Shown: positions 1 through 6,240 of the stretch, piece after piece | How the letters are laid out: each line of letters opens with the position of its first letter | How positions within the stretch are numbered: the stretch's first letter is position 1 | Source of the DNA: Nitrosopumilales archaeon | GTDB lineage: Archaea > Thermoproteota > Nitrososphaeria > Nitrososphaerales > Nitrosopumilaceae | Assembly: GCA_016176745.1 (NCBI GenBank) | Contig: JACOWO010000001.1 | Location: forward strand, 1-14,756 | Direction of reading: 5' to 3' | DNA length: 14,756 nt | The notes under the pieces: generated by a model | The model's input: the letters and a program-made list of their open reading frames with translations, nothing else | Told to the model about the DNA's origin: nothing | Databases searched by the model: none | Position numbers and translations under genes: made by a program

Positions 1-273
1 ATGACTCTCAAAGAACCACAAACAAAGGAACTAGTTGAAGTAATCTTTGATGATCCTGCCGAGTTTGATACCAACTATGACAAGAATCTCATGCCAATTG
101 AATGTAGAACGATCGGATGGTTAGAAGATAGAGACAAAACCATGGTGAGAATATCATGGCTTAAAGAGACCAATAATGCCCCATACGTAGGATTAACGGT
201 TCCAATAGGCTGCGTGAAGAAGATCAGGTACCTGAGCTCAAACCAAATCGAAGAAACGGAGGGATTGAATTGA
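1..273 (+). CDS. Small hypothetical protein, first gene of a ParB-like/RusA cassette
   Basis: A 90-residue acidic protein that I do not recognise. It begins with ATG at the first base of the window, so an upstream extension or other start cannot be excluded. The middle (about residues 34-80) alternates hydrophobic residues in a beta-rich pattern, with TIGWL near residue 37 and VPIGCVKKIRYL near 67-78. This recalls small beta-barrel domains, but that is only an impression. Its stop codon overlaps the TTG start of the ParB-like gene by 4 nt (TTGA), so the two are almost certainly co-transcribed and translationally coupled. No cysteine cluster, signal peptide or membrane segment is visible. Function unknown. 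Confidence 0.7.
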   Translation: MTLKEPQTKELVEVIFDDPAEFDTNYDKNLMPIECRTIGWLEDRDKTMVRISWLKETNNAPYVGLTVPIGCVKKIRYLSSNQIEETEGLN

Positions 274-1304
274 GTCTATGCAAAGTAAAAAAGTTCTATG
301 ACGGTCCAATTGATGTTGCGCTAAAAAACCTCATATTGGATCAGCACAACGTACGCTTCAAACATCTTCCTCAATTAATGAGTGACAGACAAATCGAAGA
401 GTGGTTGTTAGACGAACAAGATGTTAGACAACTAATAAAACAAATTCTTCGAATAGGATATCTTGAACAGCCAATCTTTGTAAAAAAACAAGATGGAAAA
501 TACATTGTCAAAGAAGGAAACAGAAGAACTGTAGCACTTCGAGAAATTACAAGGCAGATCATAACTGGAAAAATCAAGAATTTTGAGAAAGGACATTTTG
601 ATATTGTCACAGTCATGGTTCTAAATGGTACAGAAAAGGAAATCGACTTGTTCTTAGGAACAGCTCATGTTTCTGGTCCTAAGGAGTGGGCAGCAGCAAA
701 CAAGGCGGGTCATATCTTTGACCTAATAGAGAAACATAATGAGACCTACGAAAGCGTTGCAGAATACCTTGCAATGACAAAGCGTGAAGTAATGAACTAT
801 TACTTTGCCTCAAAAGCTGCCCAAACATACGGAAAAAGGTACCCGCAAGACAAGAACTATCTTCACAAGTTCTCGTTCTTTGGTGAGCTCTACAACAGCA
901 GAGTTCTTCGGGAATGGCTTGAAGAAGACCCATCAAACCTTGATCATTTCATCGATATGGTTGCAGGAAAGAAATTTTCTGTAACATATAGGGATGTTCG
1001 CAAATTTGCAAAAATAATTGCCATGCAAGAACCAAAATGTTCCCAAGCACTTGCTATCTTAAACAAAGAAGATGGCAACATTGAAAAAGCATACGATTTT
1101 GTTTGTGAAACTCTAACAAGCAAGACAAACTCTTGGAAGAAGATCGAAAATATCCACAAAACATTGAAGGAAATGACATACGAAGAATATTCTGAAGAGA
1201 TTTCCGATCCCAAAAAACAATTCCTTTTGGAGGATTTATCTCGGTTAGTAACAACCATGAAGGAAAATGTTTCAAGACTTAAGACTGGAGCAGTGAGTAG
1301 TTGA
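270..1304 (+). CDS. ParB/sulfiredoxin-like domain protein
   Basis: A 344-residue protein. Residues about 18-95 look like a ParB N-terminal (ParB/Srx) domain: ILDQHNVRF near 22-30, a helix, GYLEQPIFV near 63-71, then YIVKEGNRRTVALR at 78-91, which corresponds to the GERR nucleotide-binding box of ParB proteins. Residues about 133-185 (AHVSGPKEW, then SVAEYLAMTKREVMNYY) resemble the second ParB motif followed by a helix-turn-helix. The rest is helical and unrecognised. Family members bind CTP and DNA, or act as nucleases; the role here is unknown. The start is TTG with a strong Shine-Dalgarno GGAGGG at 258-263, 6 nt upstream, overlapping the previous stop. No ParA partner is visible, which argues against plain chromosome partitioning. 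The stop overlaps the RusA-like gene by 4 nt. Confidence 0.75.
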   Translation: MSLCKVKKFYDGPIDVALKNLILDQHNVRFKHLPQLMSDRQIEEWLLDEQDVRQLIKQILRIGYLEQPIFVKKQDGKYIVKEGNRRTVALREITRQIITGKIKNFEKGHFDIVTVMVLNGTEKEIDLFLGTAHVSGPKEWAAANKAGHIFDLIEKHNETYESVAEYLAMTKREVMNYYFASKAAQTYGKRYPQDKNYLHKFSFFGELYNSRVLREWLEEDPSNLDHFIDMVAGKKFSVTYRDVRKFAKIIAMQEPKCSQALAILNKEDGNIEKAYDFVCETLTSKTNSWKKIENIHKTLKEMTYEEYSEEISDPKKQFLLEDLSRLVTTMKENVSRLKTGAVSS

Positions 1305-1651
1305 AGGGAGTACAATTATTCAAGACACAAATCCCAGGTGAAGTTTGTACAAATGGTAACAAAGAGGTAATAAGTAGATGGAGAATGACTCTTGATACCA
1401 TTCTCATCTCTACTTCTCCTCCTTTGTTACAAACAAGAAGAATCTCAGTCCAAATCAAATTCTGGTTATCAGAAAAAAGACTATACAAATTATCAGGTAA
1501 CGATTTGGATAATTTATCAAAGCCAATCTTGGATTCAATGAAAAGGATAGGAATGATTTATGATGATGACCAAATTTATCATTTAGAGGCAACAAAATAT
1601 CCAACAAAAGGTTTTGAAGAAATTGAAATTATTATAAGAGATTGGAATTAA
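1301..1651 (+). CDS. RusA-family Holliday-junction endonuclease
   Basis: A 116-residue protein whose C-terminal half carries the RusA signature: GNDLDNLSKPILDSM (66-80) followed by IYDDDQI (86-92) and a lysine near 99. The aspartates (68, 70 and the 88-90 group) match the metal-binding acidic residues of RusA, which cuts Holliday junctions symmetrically as a dimer; K74 matches the conserved lysine. Length is normal for the family (about 120). The start is TTG, overlapping the previous stop as TTGA, the same junction as between the first two genes. A GGAG lies about 10 nt upstream at 1287-1290. RusA proteins are usually carried by viruses and mobile elements, so a mobile origin of this cassette is plausible, but no integrase or capsid gene is visible here. 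Confidence 0.85.
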   Translation: MKGVQLFKTQIPGEVCTNGNKEVISRWRMTLDTILISTSPPLLQTRRISVQIKFWLSEKRLYKLSGNDLDNLSKPILDSMKRIGMIYDDDQIYHLEATKYPTKGFEEIEIIIRDWN

Positions 1652-1667
1652 TCTCTAAAATATATAG

Positions 1668-2417
1668 CTAAAGTACCTGCTTTAGTATCGATTCATCCCC
1701 AATTATTGTCCCATCAAGTGTAAGGATTTTTGCAGATAATGCATCTTTTGTCTTTTCTATTATGGGTGAGATTGATCTTTTGTGTTGCTTTTTGTATGTT
1801 GCATAAAAGTACTTGTTAAATGATGGGACAATTAGAATCTCTATCTCCCCTGACGCAGAAGGAAATATTTTCTGTTTTTCTGTCTTTATTGTAACCCATA
1901 CTCTCTGGCCATTAAGAACAGAATCTTGATCAAAAAATACTGGATGTACATGACCCATAATTATCTTGTCTACATGAGAAAAATTCTCAGACGGCATGGT
2001 ATGGCCATGTGTCAATAGCATGTTTTCCACAACTAGACCAGCTGAGCTAATCATACTAACTCCATCAGGGACAAGTCTCTGAACATTAGCATCATGGTTT
2101 CCAGGAACAAGTGTGACATCGCATTTTTCTTTTATTTTATTAAAAAACAAAGGAACCTCGTCCCACTCATTTTTTGAAATCGACTTGATGCTTGATTTTA
2201 CATCACCTAAAAGTATCAGCGAATCAGCATTTGTATCATCAATTAGAGATTCAAGCTCTGATATTGTCTCATTAATTGAGGTATTTTTCCCAACAAAGAT
2301 GTCATTTGTAGCCAAATTACTCTCAAAGCCAATATGCAGGTCTGTTACTACAAGAAAACGACTTTTACCTTCAACAATAAGCGCAGGATGTGATGGCACT
2401 ATTTTTGTTTGAACCAT
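1668..2417 (-). CDS. Calcineurin-like metallophosphoesterase (archaeal SbcD-related, COG1407-like)
   Basis: A protein of 249 residues from ATG at 2417 (a TTG one codon upstream at 2420 is possible). The metallophosphoesterase motifs appear in order: DLHIG near residue 26, GDV near 71, GNHD near 106, and GHTMPS then GHVHP between about 138 and 156. These bind a two-metal centre that hydrolyses phosphoesters. Length and motif set fit the archaeal SbcD-related phosphoesterases, whose bacterial relatives often travel with Lhr-type helicases; no helicase is adjacent here. The substrate (nucleic acid or nucleotide) is not shown by the sequence. The gene converges on the RusA-like gene with 16 nt between stops and diverges from the SWIM protein gene across a 34-nt promoter gap. 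Confidence 0.88.
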   Translation of the reverse strand: MVQTKIVPSHPALIVEGKSRFLVVTDLHIGFESNLATNDIFVGKNTSINETISELESLIDDTNADSLILLGDVKSSIKSISKNEWDEVPLFFNKIKEKCDVTLVPGNHDANVQRLVPDGVSMISSAGLVVENMLLTHGHTMPSENFSHVDKIIMGHVHPVFFDQDSVLNGQRVWVTIKTEKQKIFPSASGEIEILIVPSFNKYFYATYKKQHKRSISPIIEKTKDALSAKILTLDGTIIGDESILKQVL

Positions 2418-2419
2418 CA

Positions 2420-2443
2420 AAAATATACCAGTCGTTTTAAATT
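2420..2443. promoter_or_regulatory. Compact divergent promoter pair
   Basis: The 34 nt between the divergent starts (2417 leftward, 2452 rightward) hold AAATATAC at about 2420-2427, which sits about 27 nt upstream of the GTG at 2452. They also hold TTTTAAATTA at about 2434-2443, which read on the minus strand lies about 20-25 nt upstream of the ATG at 2417. Both positions fit archaeal TATA boxes for leaderless transcripts, so the two boxes would face each other in an interleaved arrangement. This is inferred from spacing only. Confidence 0.5.
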
Positions 2444-2451
2444 AAATCCTT

Positions 2452-2748
2452 GTGAGTGACGAAAAAATTGATTCTGTAATATCTGAGAATAGAGTCAAGC
2501 TACATGTCTTTGAGCCAAGCCAAAGAAAAATCTGGACTGTAGTTGGAAAAGAAAAAGAATACTGGCTTGATCCAGAAGCTGACTTTTGCTCATGTGCAAG
2601 CTATTATTTTGGAAAAATGGAAGGAAAAGGAGACTGTTATCATCTAAAGTCTGTAAGGCTTGCTCAAAAAGAAAACAAGGCAGAGATAATAAAATTCTCA
2701 GATGACGAGTTTGTAGATTTTATAGCAAGCCTTGCAATGGATTTTTAG
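2452..2748 (+). CDS. SWIM zinc-finger domain protein
   Basis: A 98-residue protein starting at GTG. The central segment has CSC near residues 46-48, then a spacer, then CYH near 62-64 (CxC...CxH), the zinc-binding pattern of the SWIM domain. The preceding WTVVGKEKEYWLDPEADF fits the beta strands that come before the SWIM cysteines. SWIM domains bind DNA or proteins and occur in archaeal homologues of Sws1/Shu2 recombination factors and in MuDR-type transposases. This is a single-domain protein with no transposase part. A nucleic-acid or recombination role is plausible given the divergent phosphoesterase and the nearby RusA, but is not proven. It abuts the next gene tail-to-tail with no spacer. 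Confidence 0.8.
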   Translation: MSDEKIDSVISENRVKLHVFEPSQRKIWTVVGKEKEYWLDPEADFCSCASYYFGKMEGKGDCYHLKSVRLAQKENKAEIIKFSDDEFVDFIASLAMDF

Positions 2749-3045
2749 TTACAGCTTTACTGTAAATAGTTCATCTTTTGACACGCCTTTCCACAGTCCA
2801 ATCACTCCTTCAGGTACTACCTCTTCAACTTTGGTAATTTTTTGTATTTTTATGTGATCAGGGTTTGGGGGCATCCAAAGCATTGCCATATAGTCGCCAA
2901 CATTTCCTACCTTGTTTGGCACTGCAGAAATTATCTTGTCCTTTGAGAATCCATTTGCCACTAGTGCGTCAGTTGATTTTTGCATCAAGTCAAATCTTCC
3001 ATGTACAAAAAGATACACGTCTTTTCCCTTGTCAATTTGTTCCAT
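2749..3045 (-). CDS. Conserved-looking small hypothetical protein
   Basis: A 98-residue soluble protein starting at ATG that I do not recognise. The N-terminus reads as a strand-helix unit (KGKDVYLFVHGRFDLMQ), followed by a charged middle and a C-terminal WKGVSKDELFTVKL. There are no cysteines, membrane segments or catalytic signatures. Its TAA stop (2749-2751) directly follows the TAG of the SWIM gene on the other strand, leaving no room for a separate terminator. A weak TATA-like ATTTAGT (minus strand, about 3065-3071) lies about 23 nt upstream of the ATG, fitting a leaderless start. A complete ORF flanked by compact genes supports a real gene. Confidence 0.6.
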   Translation of the reverse strand: MEQIDKGKDVYLFVHGRFDLMQKSTDALVANGFSKDKIISAVPNKVGNVGDYMAMLWMPPNPDHIKIQKITKVEEVVPEGVIGLWKGVSKDELFTVKL

Positions 3046-3107
3046 GATTGCTAGTGCAAATCCAAACTAAATCAAGGTTTTGGATTTTAGAAATAAAATT
3101 TTGGATA

Positions 3108-3130
3108 GGAGTTTAACTACTCCAGTAGTT
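3108..3130. other. Overlapping inverted repeats in the 3046-3262 gap
   Basis: AACTACT (3115-3121) and AGTAGTT (3124-3130) form a perfect inverted repeat. GGAGT (3108-3112) and ACTCC (3119-3123) form a competing one, so two small hairpins are mutually exclusive. No T-run follows and no gene is visible in this gap. It may be a regulatory site or chance. Confidence 0.3.
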
Positions 3131-3262
3131 TCTGTTCGTTTCTGTAAGTCAATGAAAAGAAATGTGCTTTATGCTGATTTTGTAATGATGTATTATGAAT
3201 ACAAGGCATGATTTTAACAAGCCAAAATGTCCCGGCATATTGTAAGCATCATGATCCATTTT

Positions 3263-3298
3263 TATACTAGAATATACTATAGTATACTGTAGTATACC
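3263..3298 (+). promoter_or_regulatory. Antitoxin promoter with four tandem 10-bp operator-like repeats
   Basis: Four consecutive 10-bp units begin TATAC: TATACTAGAA (3263), TATACTATAG (3273), TATACTGTAG (3283) and TATACCATGG (3293); the last one runs into the antitoxin ATG at 3299. The segment 3273-3286 (TATACTATAGTATA) is a perfect 14-bp palindrome, and 3283-3296 is a near palindrome. A 10-bp period places each unit on the same face of the helix, which fits stacked ribbon-helix-helix dimers. The first unit also lies where the TATA box of a leaderless transcript would be, so binding would block transcription initiation. Confidence 0.7.
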
Positions 3299-3532
3299 AT
3301 GGAACAAAGTACGATTAAACTTTCTAAAAAGCTCAAAAACGATCTCAGAAAGCAGATGAATCATCCTAGAGAAACCTACGAGACGGTGATTGCTAGACTC
3401 TTAAAAATTACTCAGGCAGATGACGTGCTAAGTCAGTCCACAATCAAAAATATTGAAGAGGGAATAGCAGACATCAAGGCGGGGCGTGTGTATACGTCAG
3501 AACAGGTCAAAAAGAAGCTAGGACTAAAGTGA
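3299..3532 (+). CDS. relB: RelB-type antitoxin with ribbon-helix-helix N-terminus
   Basis: A 77-residue protein. The N-terminus (STIKLSKKLKNDLRKQM, then ETYETVIARLLK around 25-36) has the strand-helix-helix pattern of an RHH DNA-binding dimer. The C-terminus (IEEGIADIKAGRVYTSEQVKKKLGLK) matches the toxin-wrapping helix and tail of archaeal RelB-like antitoxins. It would neutralise the RelE-type toxin encoded 1 nt downstream and repress its own promoter through the TATAC repeats directly upstream. The ATG at 3299 is chosen because the RHH strand begins immediately after it and a TATA-like element lies about 30 nt upstream. relB is used as a family name. Confidence 0.85.
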   Translation: MEQSTIKLSKKLKNDLRKQMNHPRETYETVIARLLKITQADDVLSQSTIKNIEEGIADIKAGRVYTSEQVKKKLGLK

Positions 3533-3533
3533 G

Positions 3534-3788
3534 ATGGTATGGCAAGTTATTTGGTCGGAGAAATCTGTAAAACAGTTAGAAAAGATCGATAAGAAAAATG
3601 CACAACGGATTTATGATGGAGTTTTAGGTTGTACCCAAGATCCGTTCAAAAATGTGATAAGACTGGTCAATTCGCCATTTTACAGATTGCGTGTAGGAAA
3701 TTACAGGGTCATTTTGGATTTGCAGCAAAGCAAATTGATAATCTTTGTTGTGGAAACTGACCGCAGGGCAAGAATTTACAAAAAATAA
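3534..3788 (+). CDS. relE: RelE/ParE-family toxin
   Basis: An 84-residue basic protein. Family hallmarks are the N-terminal strand VWQVIWSEKSVKQLEKIDKK, the central FYRLRVGNYRVILDL (49-63, with the arginines typical of RelE), and the terminal strand IIFVVETDRRARIYKK. RelE toxins cleave mRNA in the ribosomal A site; ParE relatives target gyrase. The RLRVGNYRVI core favours the archaeal RelE side, but the target cannot be read from sequence alone. The start lies 1 nt after the antitoxin stop, so the two are translated as a unit. Both partners look intact, with normal family lengths. Confidence 0.87.
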   Translation: MVWQVIWSEKSVKQLEKIDKKNAQRIYDGVLGCTQDPFKNVIRLVNSPFYRLRVGNYRVILDLQQSKLIIFVVETDRRARIYKK

Positions 3789-3796
3789 GGATGGAA

Positions 3797-3890
3797 TATT
3801 GTAAGCGTTCCAATCGCTTCTGCGTCACTGATCTAGGTTTCCGTCAACAAATCTTGTCGGGTTCCTTCGGATCCGAACTCAAAATCCCCT
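3797..3890. other. GC-richer block with inverted repeats, origin unclear
   Basis: This stretch, downstream of the toxin and before the next promoter, is richer in G and C than its surroundings. It holds a hairpin AAGCG (3803-3807)/CGCTT (3815-3819) and a perfect palindrome TTCGGATCCGAA (3866-3877). Read on the minus strand, about 3890 to 3833 translates as a short open stretch containing FEFGSEGTRQDLLTET followed by a stop, with no start codon. It could be the 3' end of a lost gene, an insertion footprint or a dispersed repeat; none of these can be settled from this window. Confidence 0.3.
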
Positions 3891-3974
3891 TTATTGGTTA
3901 TCTCATAATAACAAAATAGTTTTTGTTATCTACAAAACCAAGAATTGAAAAGAATTATTTCCAAAAAGAATTAA

Positions 3975-4292
3975 ATGAACTTGACAAAAACGATTTTTGT
4001 GAAAATTGTAACTGTTGGAAGCAGAGTTTTTGTCACAAGCTTTCAGGTTGCAGGAGTTCAAGGCAAAATAGTTGACTCGCCAGAAAAAGCATATGATGAG
4101 ATAAAACAGCTTACTTCAGATCCTAGTGTAGGGTTAATTCTTGTAAGCGATGACATGTCAAACCCAATTACTGACAAATTGACTAGCCTTAGGACAGCAA
4201 AGTCTACACCACTAGTATTCTCATTGCCTTCTCAAGGAGGCAAAAAAAGCATAGACTATGGAATGATGCTAAAAAAGATACTAGGAGTATAA
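3975..4292 (+). CDS. atpF: A/V-type ATP synthase subunit F
   Basis: A protein of up to 105 residues. KIVTVGSRVFVTSFQVAGVQG matches the first strand and helix of subunit F (V/A-type), VGLILVSDD near residues 54-62 matches its central strand, and LVFSLPSQGG followed by MLKKILGV matches the end. Subunit F forms part of the central stalk of the A1 sector and couples rotation to ATP synthesis. ATG at 3975 is given, but GTG at 3999 is a serious alternative. It would begin directly at the conserved KIVTVG, and AATTAAAT at about 3969-3976 would then be its TATA box. The gene stands alone, away from other ATPase subunit genes, with the dehydrogenase following on the same strand. Confidence 0.75.
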   Translation: MNLTKTIFVKIVTVGSRVFVTSFQVAGVQGKIVDSPEKAYDEIKQLTSDPSVGLILVSDDMSNPITDKLTSLRTAKSTPLVFSLPSQGGKKSIDYGMMLKKILGV

Positions 4293-4302
4293 CTGAAAGC
4301 TC

Positions 4303-4310
4303 TATAATTT
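4303..4310 (+). promoter_or_regulatory. TATA box of the alcohol dehydrogenase gene
   Basis: TATAATTT lies with its centre about 25 nt before the ATG at 4331, the spacing expected of an archaeal promoter with a leaderless transcript. This favours ATG 4331 over the in-frame TTG at 4313. Confidence 0.55.
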
Positions 4311-4330
4311 GCTTGAAAACTGGGTCTGTT

Positions 4331-5356
4331 ATGAAGGCTGCATTTGTCAAGGGCGCATCAAAAGTAGCTGTTGAAGATATTGAAACGCCAAATCTAGGCA
4401 AGGGGGAAATAATGGTGCAAATGCATGCCTGTGGAATTTGCGGCTCTGATGTCGAAAAGGTTTTTGGAAATTACAGCCAGCCCTCAATGAAGCTAGGTCA
4501 CGAACCATCAGGAATTATCTCAGAAGTTGGAGAAAATGTATCTGGTTTTAAAAAAGGTGACAGGGTTTTTGTGCATCACCATGTTCCATGCTATTCGTGT
4601 CACTATTGCCTGCATGGAAACGAAACAATGTGTGAAAAATACTATGAGACAAACCTTTCTCCATGTGGATTATCAGAGCAGTTTGTAGTGCCAGCTTGGA
4701 ATGTGGAACATGGCGGTGTCCTAAAGATATCTGATTCTATTTCATTTGAGGAAGCTGCAATGATCGAGCCTTTAGCATGTTGTGTCAGGGCATGGAAAAA
4801 GTTTCCATTTCACAAAGGTGACTCTGTTGCAATATTTGGTGTTGGGGCAACAGGCATGATGCATGTTATGCTTGCAAAATCAAATGATGCAGGCAAAATA
4901 TTTTGTTTTGATAAAAACGACTTTAGACTGGATTTTGCAAAAAAGTTTGGAATAACTAAAGCATTCAAGTCAGATGAGAATGCAAAGAAAAAAATCCTTG
5001 ATGAAACAGACAGAAGAGGAGTTGATGTTGCAATTATTGCAACAGGAAACCTTCAAGCCTTGCTTGATTCAGTAGGCTATGTGAGGCGCGGTGGCTGGAT
5101 AGTGTTGTTTGGCGTTCCATCAAAAGGTGCAACACTTGAACTTGATATGAGTGTCATATATTCAAAAGAAATCACACTTGTTACAAGCTATGCAGCATCT
5201 GATATTGATACTAAAGAATCACTAAATCTAATAGAAACTGCAAAGACTCCAGTTGGCAAGTTAATCACACACAGATACTCGATTTTTGATTCTCAAAAGG
5301 CATTTGATCATGCACATAGTGGTGAGAGTGCGATGAAGATAATTATCACAAACTGA
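4331..5356 (+). CDS. Zinc-dependent medium-chain alcohol/polyol dehydrogenase
   Basis: 341 residues from ATG 4331. Catalytic zinc ligands are readable: C37 in GICGSD, H57-E58 in LGHEPSG and E146 in EPLACC, as in sorbitol and threonine dehydrogenases. A structural zinc site has cysteines at 87, 90, 93 and 101 (CYSCHYC...C). The Rossmann motif is GVGATG (170-175), and an aspartate ends the second strand (FCFDKND, D194), which suggests NAD rather than NADP. The exact substrate, a secondary alcohol or polyol, is not decided by these motifs. The LsrF-like aldolase gene begins 46 nt downstream on the same strand, suggesting linked roles in sugar or keto-phosphate metabolism. Confidence 0.9.
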   Translation: MKAAFVKGASKVAVEDIETPNLGKGEIMVQMHACGICGSDVEKVFGNYSQPSMKLGHEPSGIISEVGENVSGFKKGDRVFVHHHVPCYSCHYCLHGNETMCEKYYETNLSPCGLSEQFVVPAWNVEHGGVLKISDSISFEEAAMIEPLACCVRAWKKFPFHKGDSVAIFGVGATGMMHVMLAKSNDAGKIFCFDKNDFRLDFAKKFGITKAFKSDENAKKKILDETDRRGVDVAIIATGNLQALLDSVGYVRRGGWIVLFGVPSKGATLELDMSVIYSKEITLVTSYAASDIDTKESLNLIETAKTPVGKLITHRYSIFDSQKAFDHAHSGESAMKIIITN

Positions 5357-5373
5357 GAAAGGCTTAAGAAAGG

Positions 5374-5382
5374 TAAAAATTT
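5374..5382 (+). promoter_or_regulatory. TATA box of the aldolase gene
   Basis: TAAAAATTT is centred about 25 nt before the ATG at 5403, fitting a separate leaderless promoter in the gap after the dehydrogenase stop. Confidence 0.45.
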
Positions 5383-5402
5383 TCAATTCAGAAAGAAGAA
5401 AC

Positions 5403-6239
5403 ATGGATTGGGGACTAAAAAACAGGCTTGCAAGAATAATCAATCCAATTAATGGACGAGCTGTAATGCTTGCAGTTGATCATGGATACTTTTTAGGTCC
5501 AACAGAAAGCCTTGAGGTTCCACATCTGACAGTAAAACCACTGCTAAAATATTGTGATTCACTCATGCTTACAAGAGGAGTTTTACGAACATCAGTTGAT
5601 GCAAACTTTCCAGTACCTATAGTGCTGAGGGTTTCTGGGGGAAGTAGCATAATTGGCGAGGACCTATCAAATGAAAAAATCACAACAAGTGTAAAAGAAG
5701 CAATCAGGCTAAATGCAAGTGCGCTAGCAATGTCAATTTTTGTTGGTGCAAAATATGAGCACAACAGTTTGGTAAACTTGGGAAATCTTGTCAACGATGC
5801 AGAAGAATTTGGAATCCCAGTTCTTGCAGTAACTGCTGTTGGAAAAGAACTTAAAAAACGTGATACACGATACCTTTCGTTATCATGCAGAATTGCAGCA
5901 GAGTTTGGAGCACATATGGTCAAAACATACTATTGTGAAAACTTTGAAAAAGTTGTAAACACATGTCCAGTGCCTGTAATAATTGCAGGTGGGCCAAAGC
6001 TTGAGGAACGACAAGCACTAGAGCTAACATACAATGCAATAAAGTCTGGTGCATCAGGTGTTGATATGGGACGAAACATTTGGCAATCAAAATATCCTGT
6101 CCCGATGATTCGAGCAGTACGCGCAATAGTTCATGAAAACTCAAATGTTGCCAAGGCATATGATCTGTTCAAAAAACTATGCAACGAAAAACCTACAAAA
6201 CCAAAAAAACTAATCCAGCCAAAAATCCAGACAAAATAA
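5403..6239 (+). CDS. lsrF: LsrF-family class I aldolase/thiolase (DhnA-type)
   Basis: A 278-residue TIM-barrel aldolase. It tracks bacterial LsrF closely: MDWGLKNRLARI and GRAVMLAVDHGYFLGPT (18-34), SNEKI near 89, RIAAEFGAHMVKTYY (163-177) with the Schiff-base lysine at K174, IIAGGPKL (193-200) for phosphate binding, and GASGVDMGRNI near 216-226. LsrF acts on phosphorylated AI-2 in enteric bacteria; related archaeal enzymes are fructose-bisphosphate aldolase and aminodeoxyheptulosonate synthase. No other lsr gene is present, so an AI-2 role is unlikely and the substrate is open. The C-terminus carries a lysine- and proline-rich tail (about 262-278). It converges on the NTF2-like gene with 1 nt between stops. 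Confidence 0.85.
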   Translation: MDWGLKNRLARIINPINGRAVMLAVDHGYFLGPTESLEVPHLTVKPLLKYCDSLMLTRGVLRTSVDANFPVPIVLRVSGGSSIIGEDLSNEKITTSVKEAIRLNASALAMSIFVGAKYEHNSLVNLGNLVNDAEEFGIPVLAVTAVGKELKKRDTRYLSLSCRIAAEFGAHMVKTYYCENFEKVVNTCPVPVIIAGGPKLEERQALELTYNAIKSGASGVDMGRNIWQSKYPVPMIRAVRAIVHENSNVAKAYDLFKKLCNEKPTKPKKLIQPKIQTK

Positions 6240-6240
6240 G

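Noticed and set aside
944..1315. Long minus-strand open frame opposite the ParB-like gene
   Set aside because: It is the antisense shadow of a well-supported gene, with no recognisable protein pattern.
4313..4330. Upstream TTG start for the alcohol dehydrogenase
   Set aside because: A TATA box sits about 25 nt before ATG 4331, and the family usually begins MKA; the added residues have no similarity.
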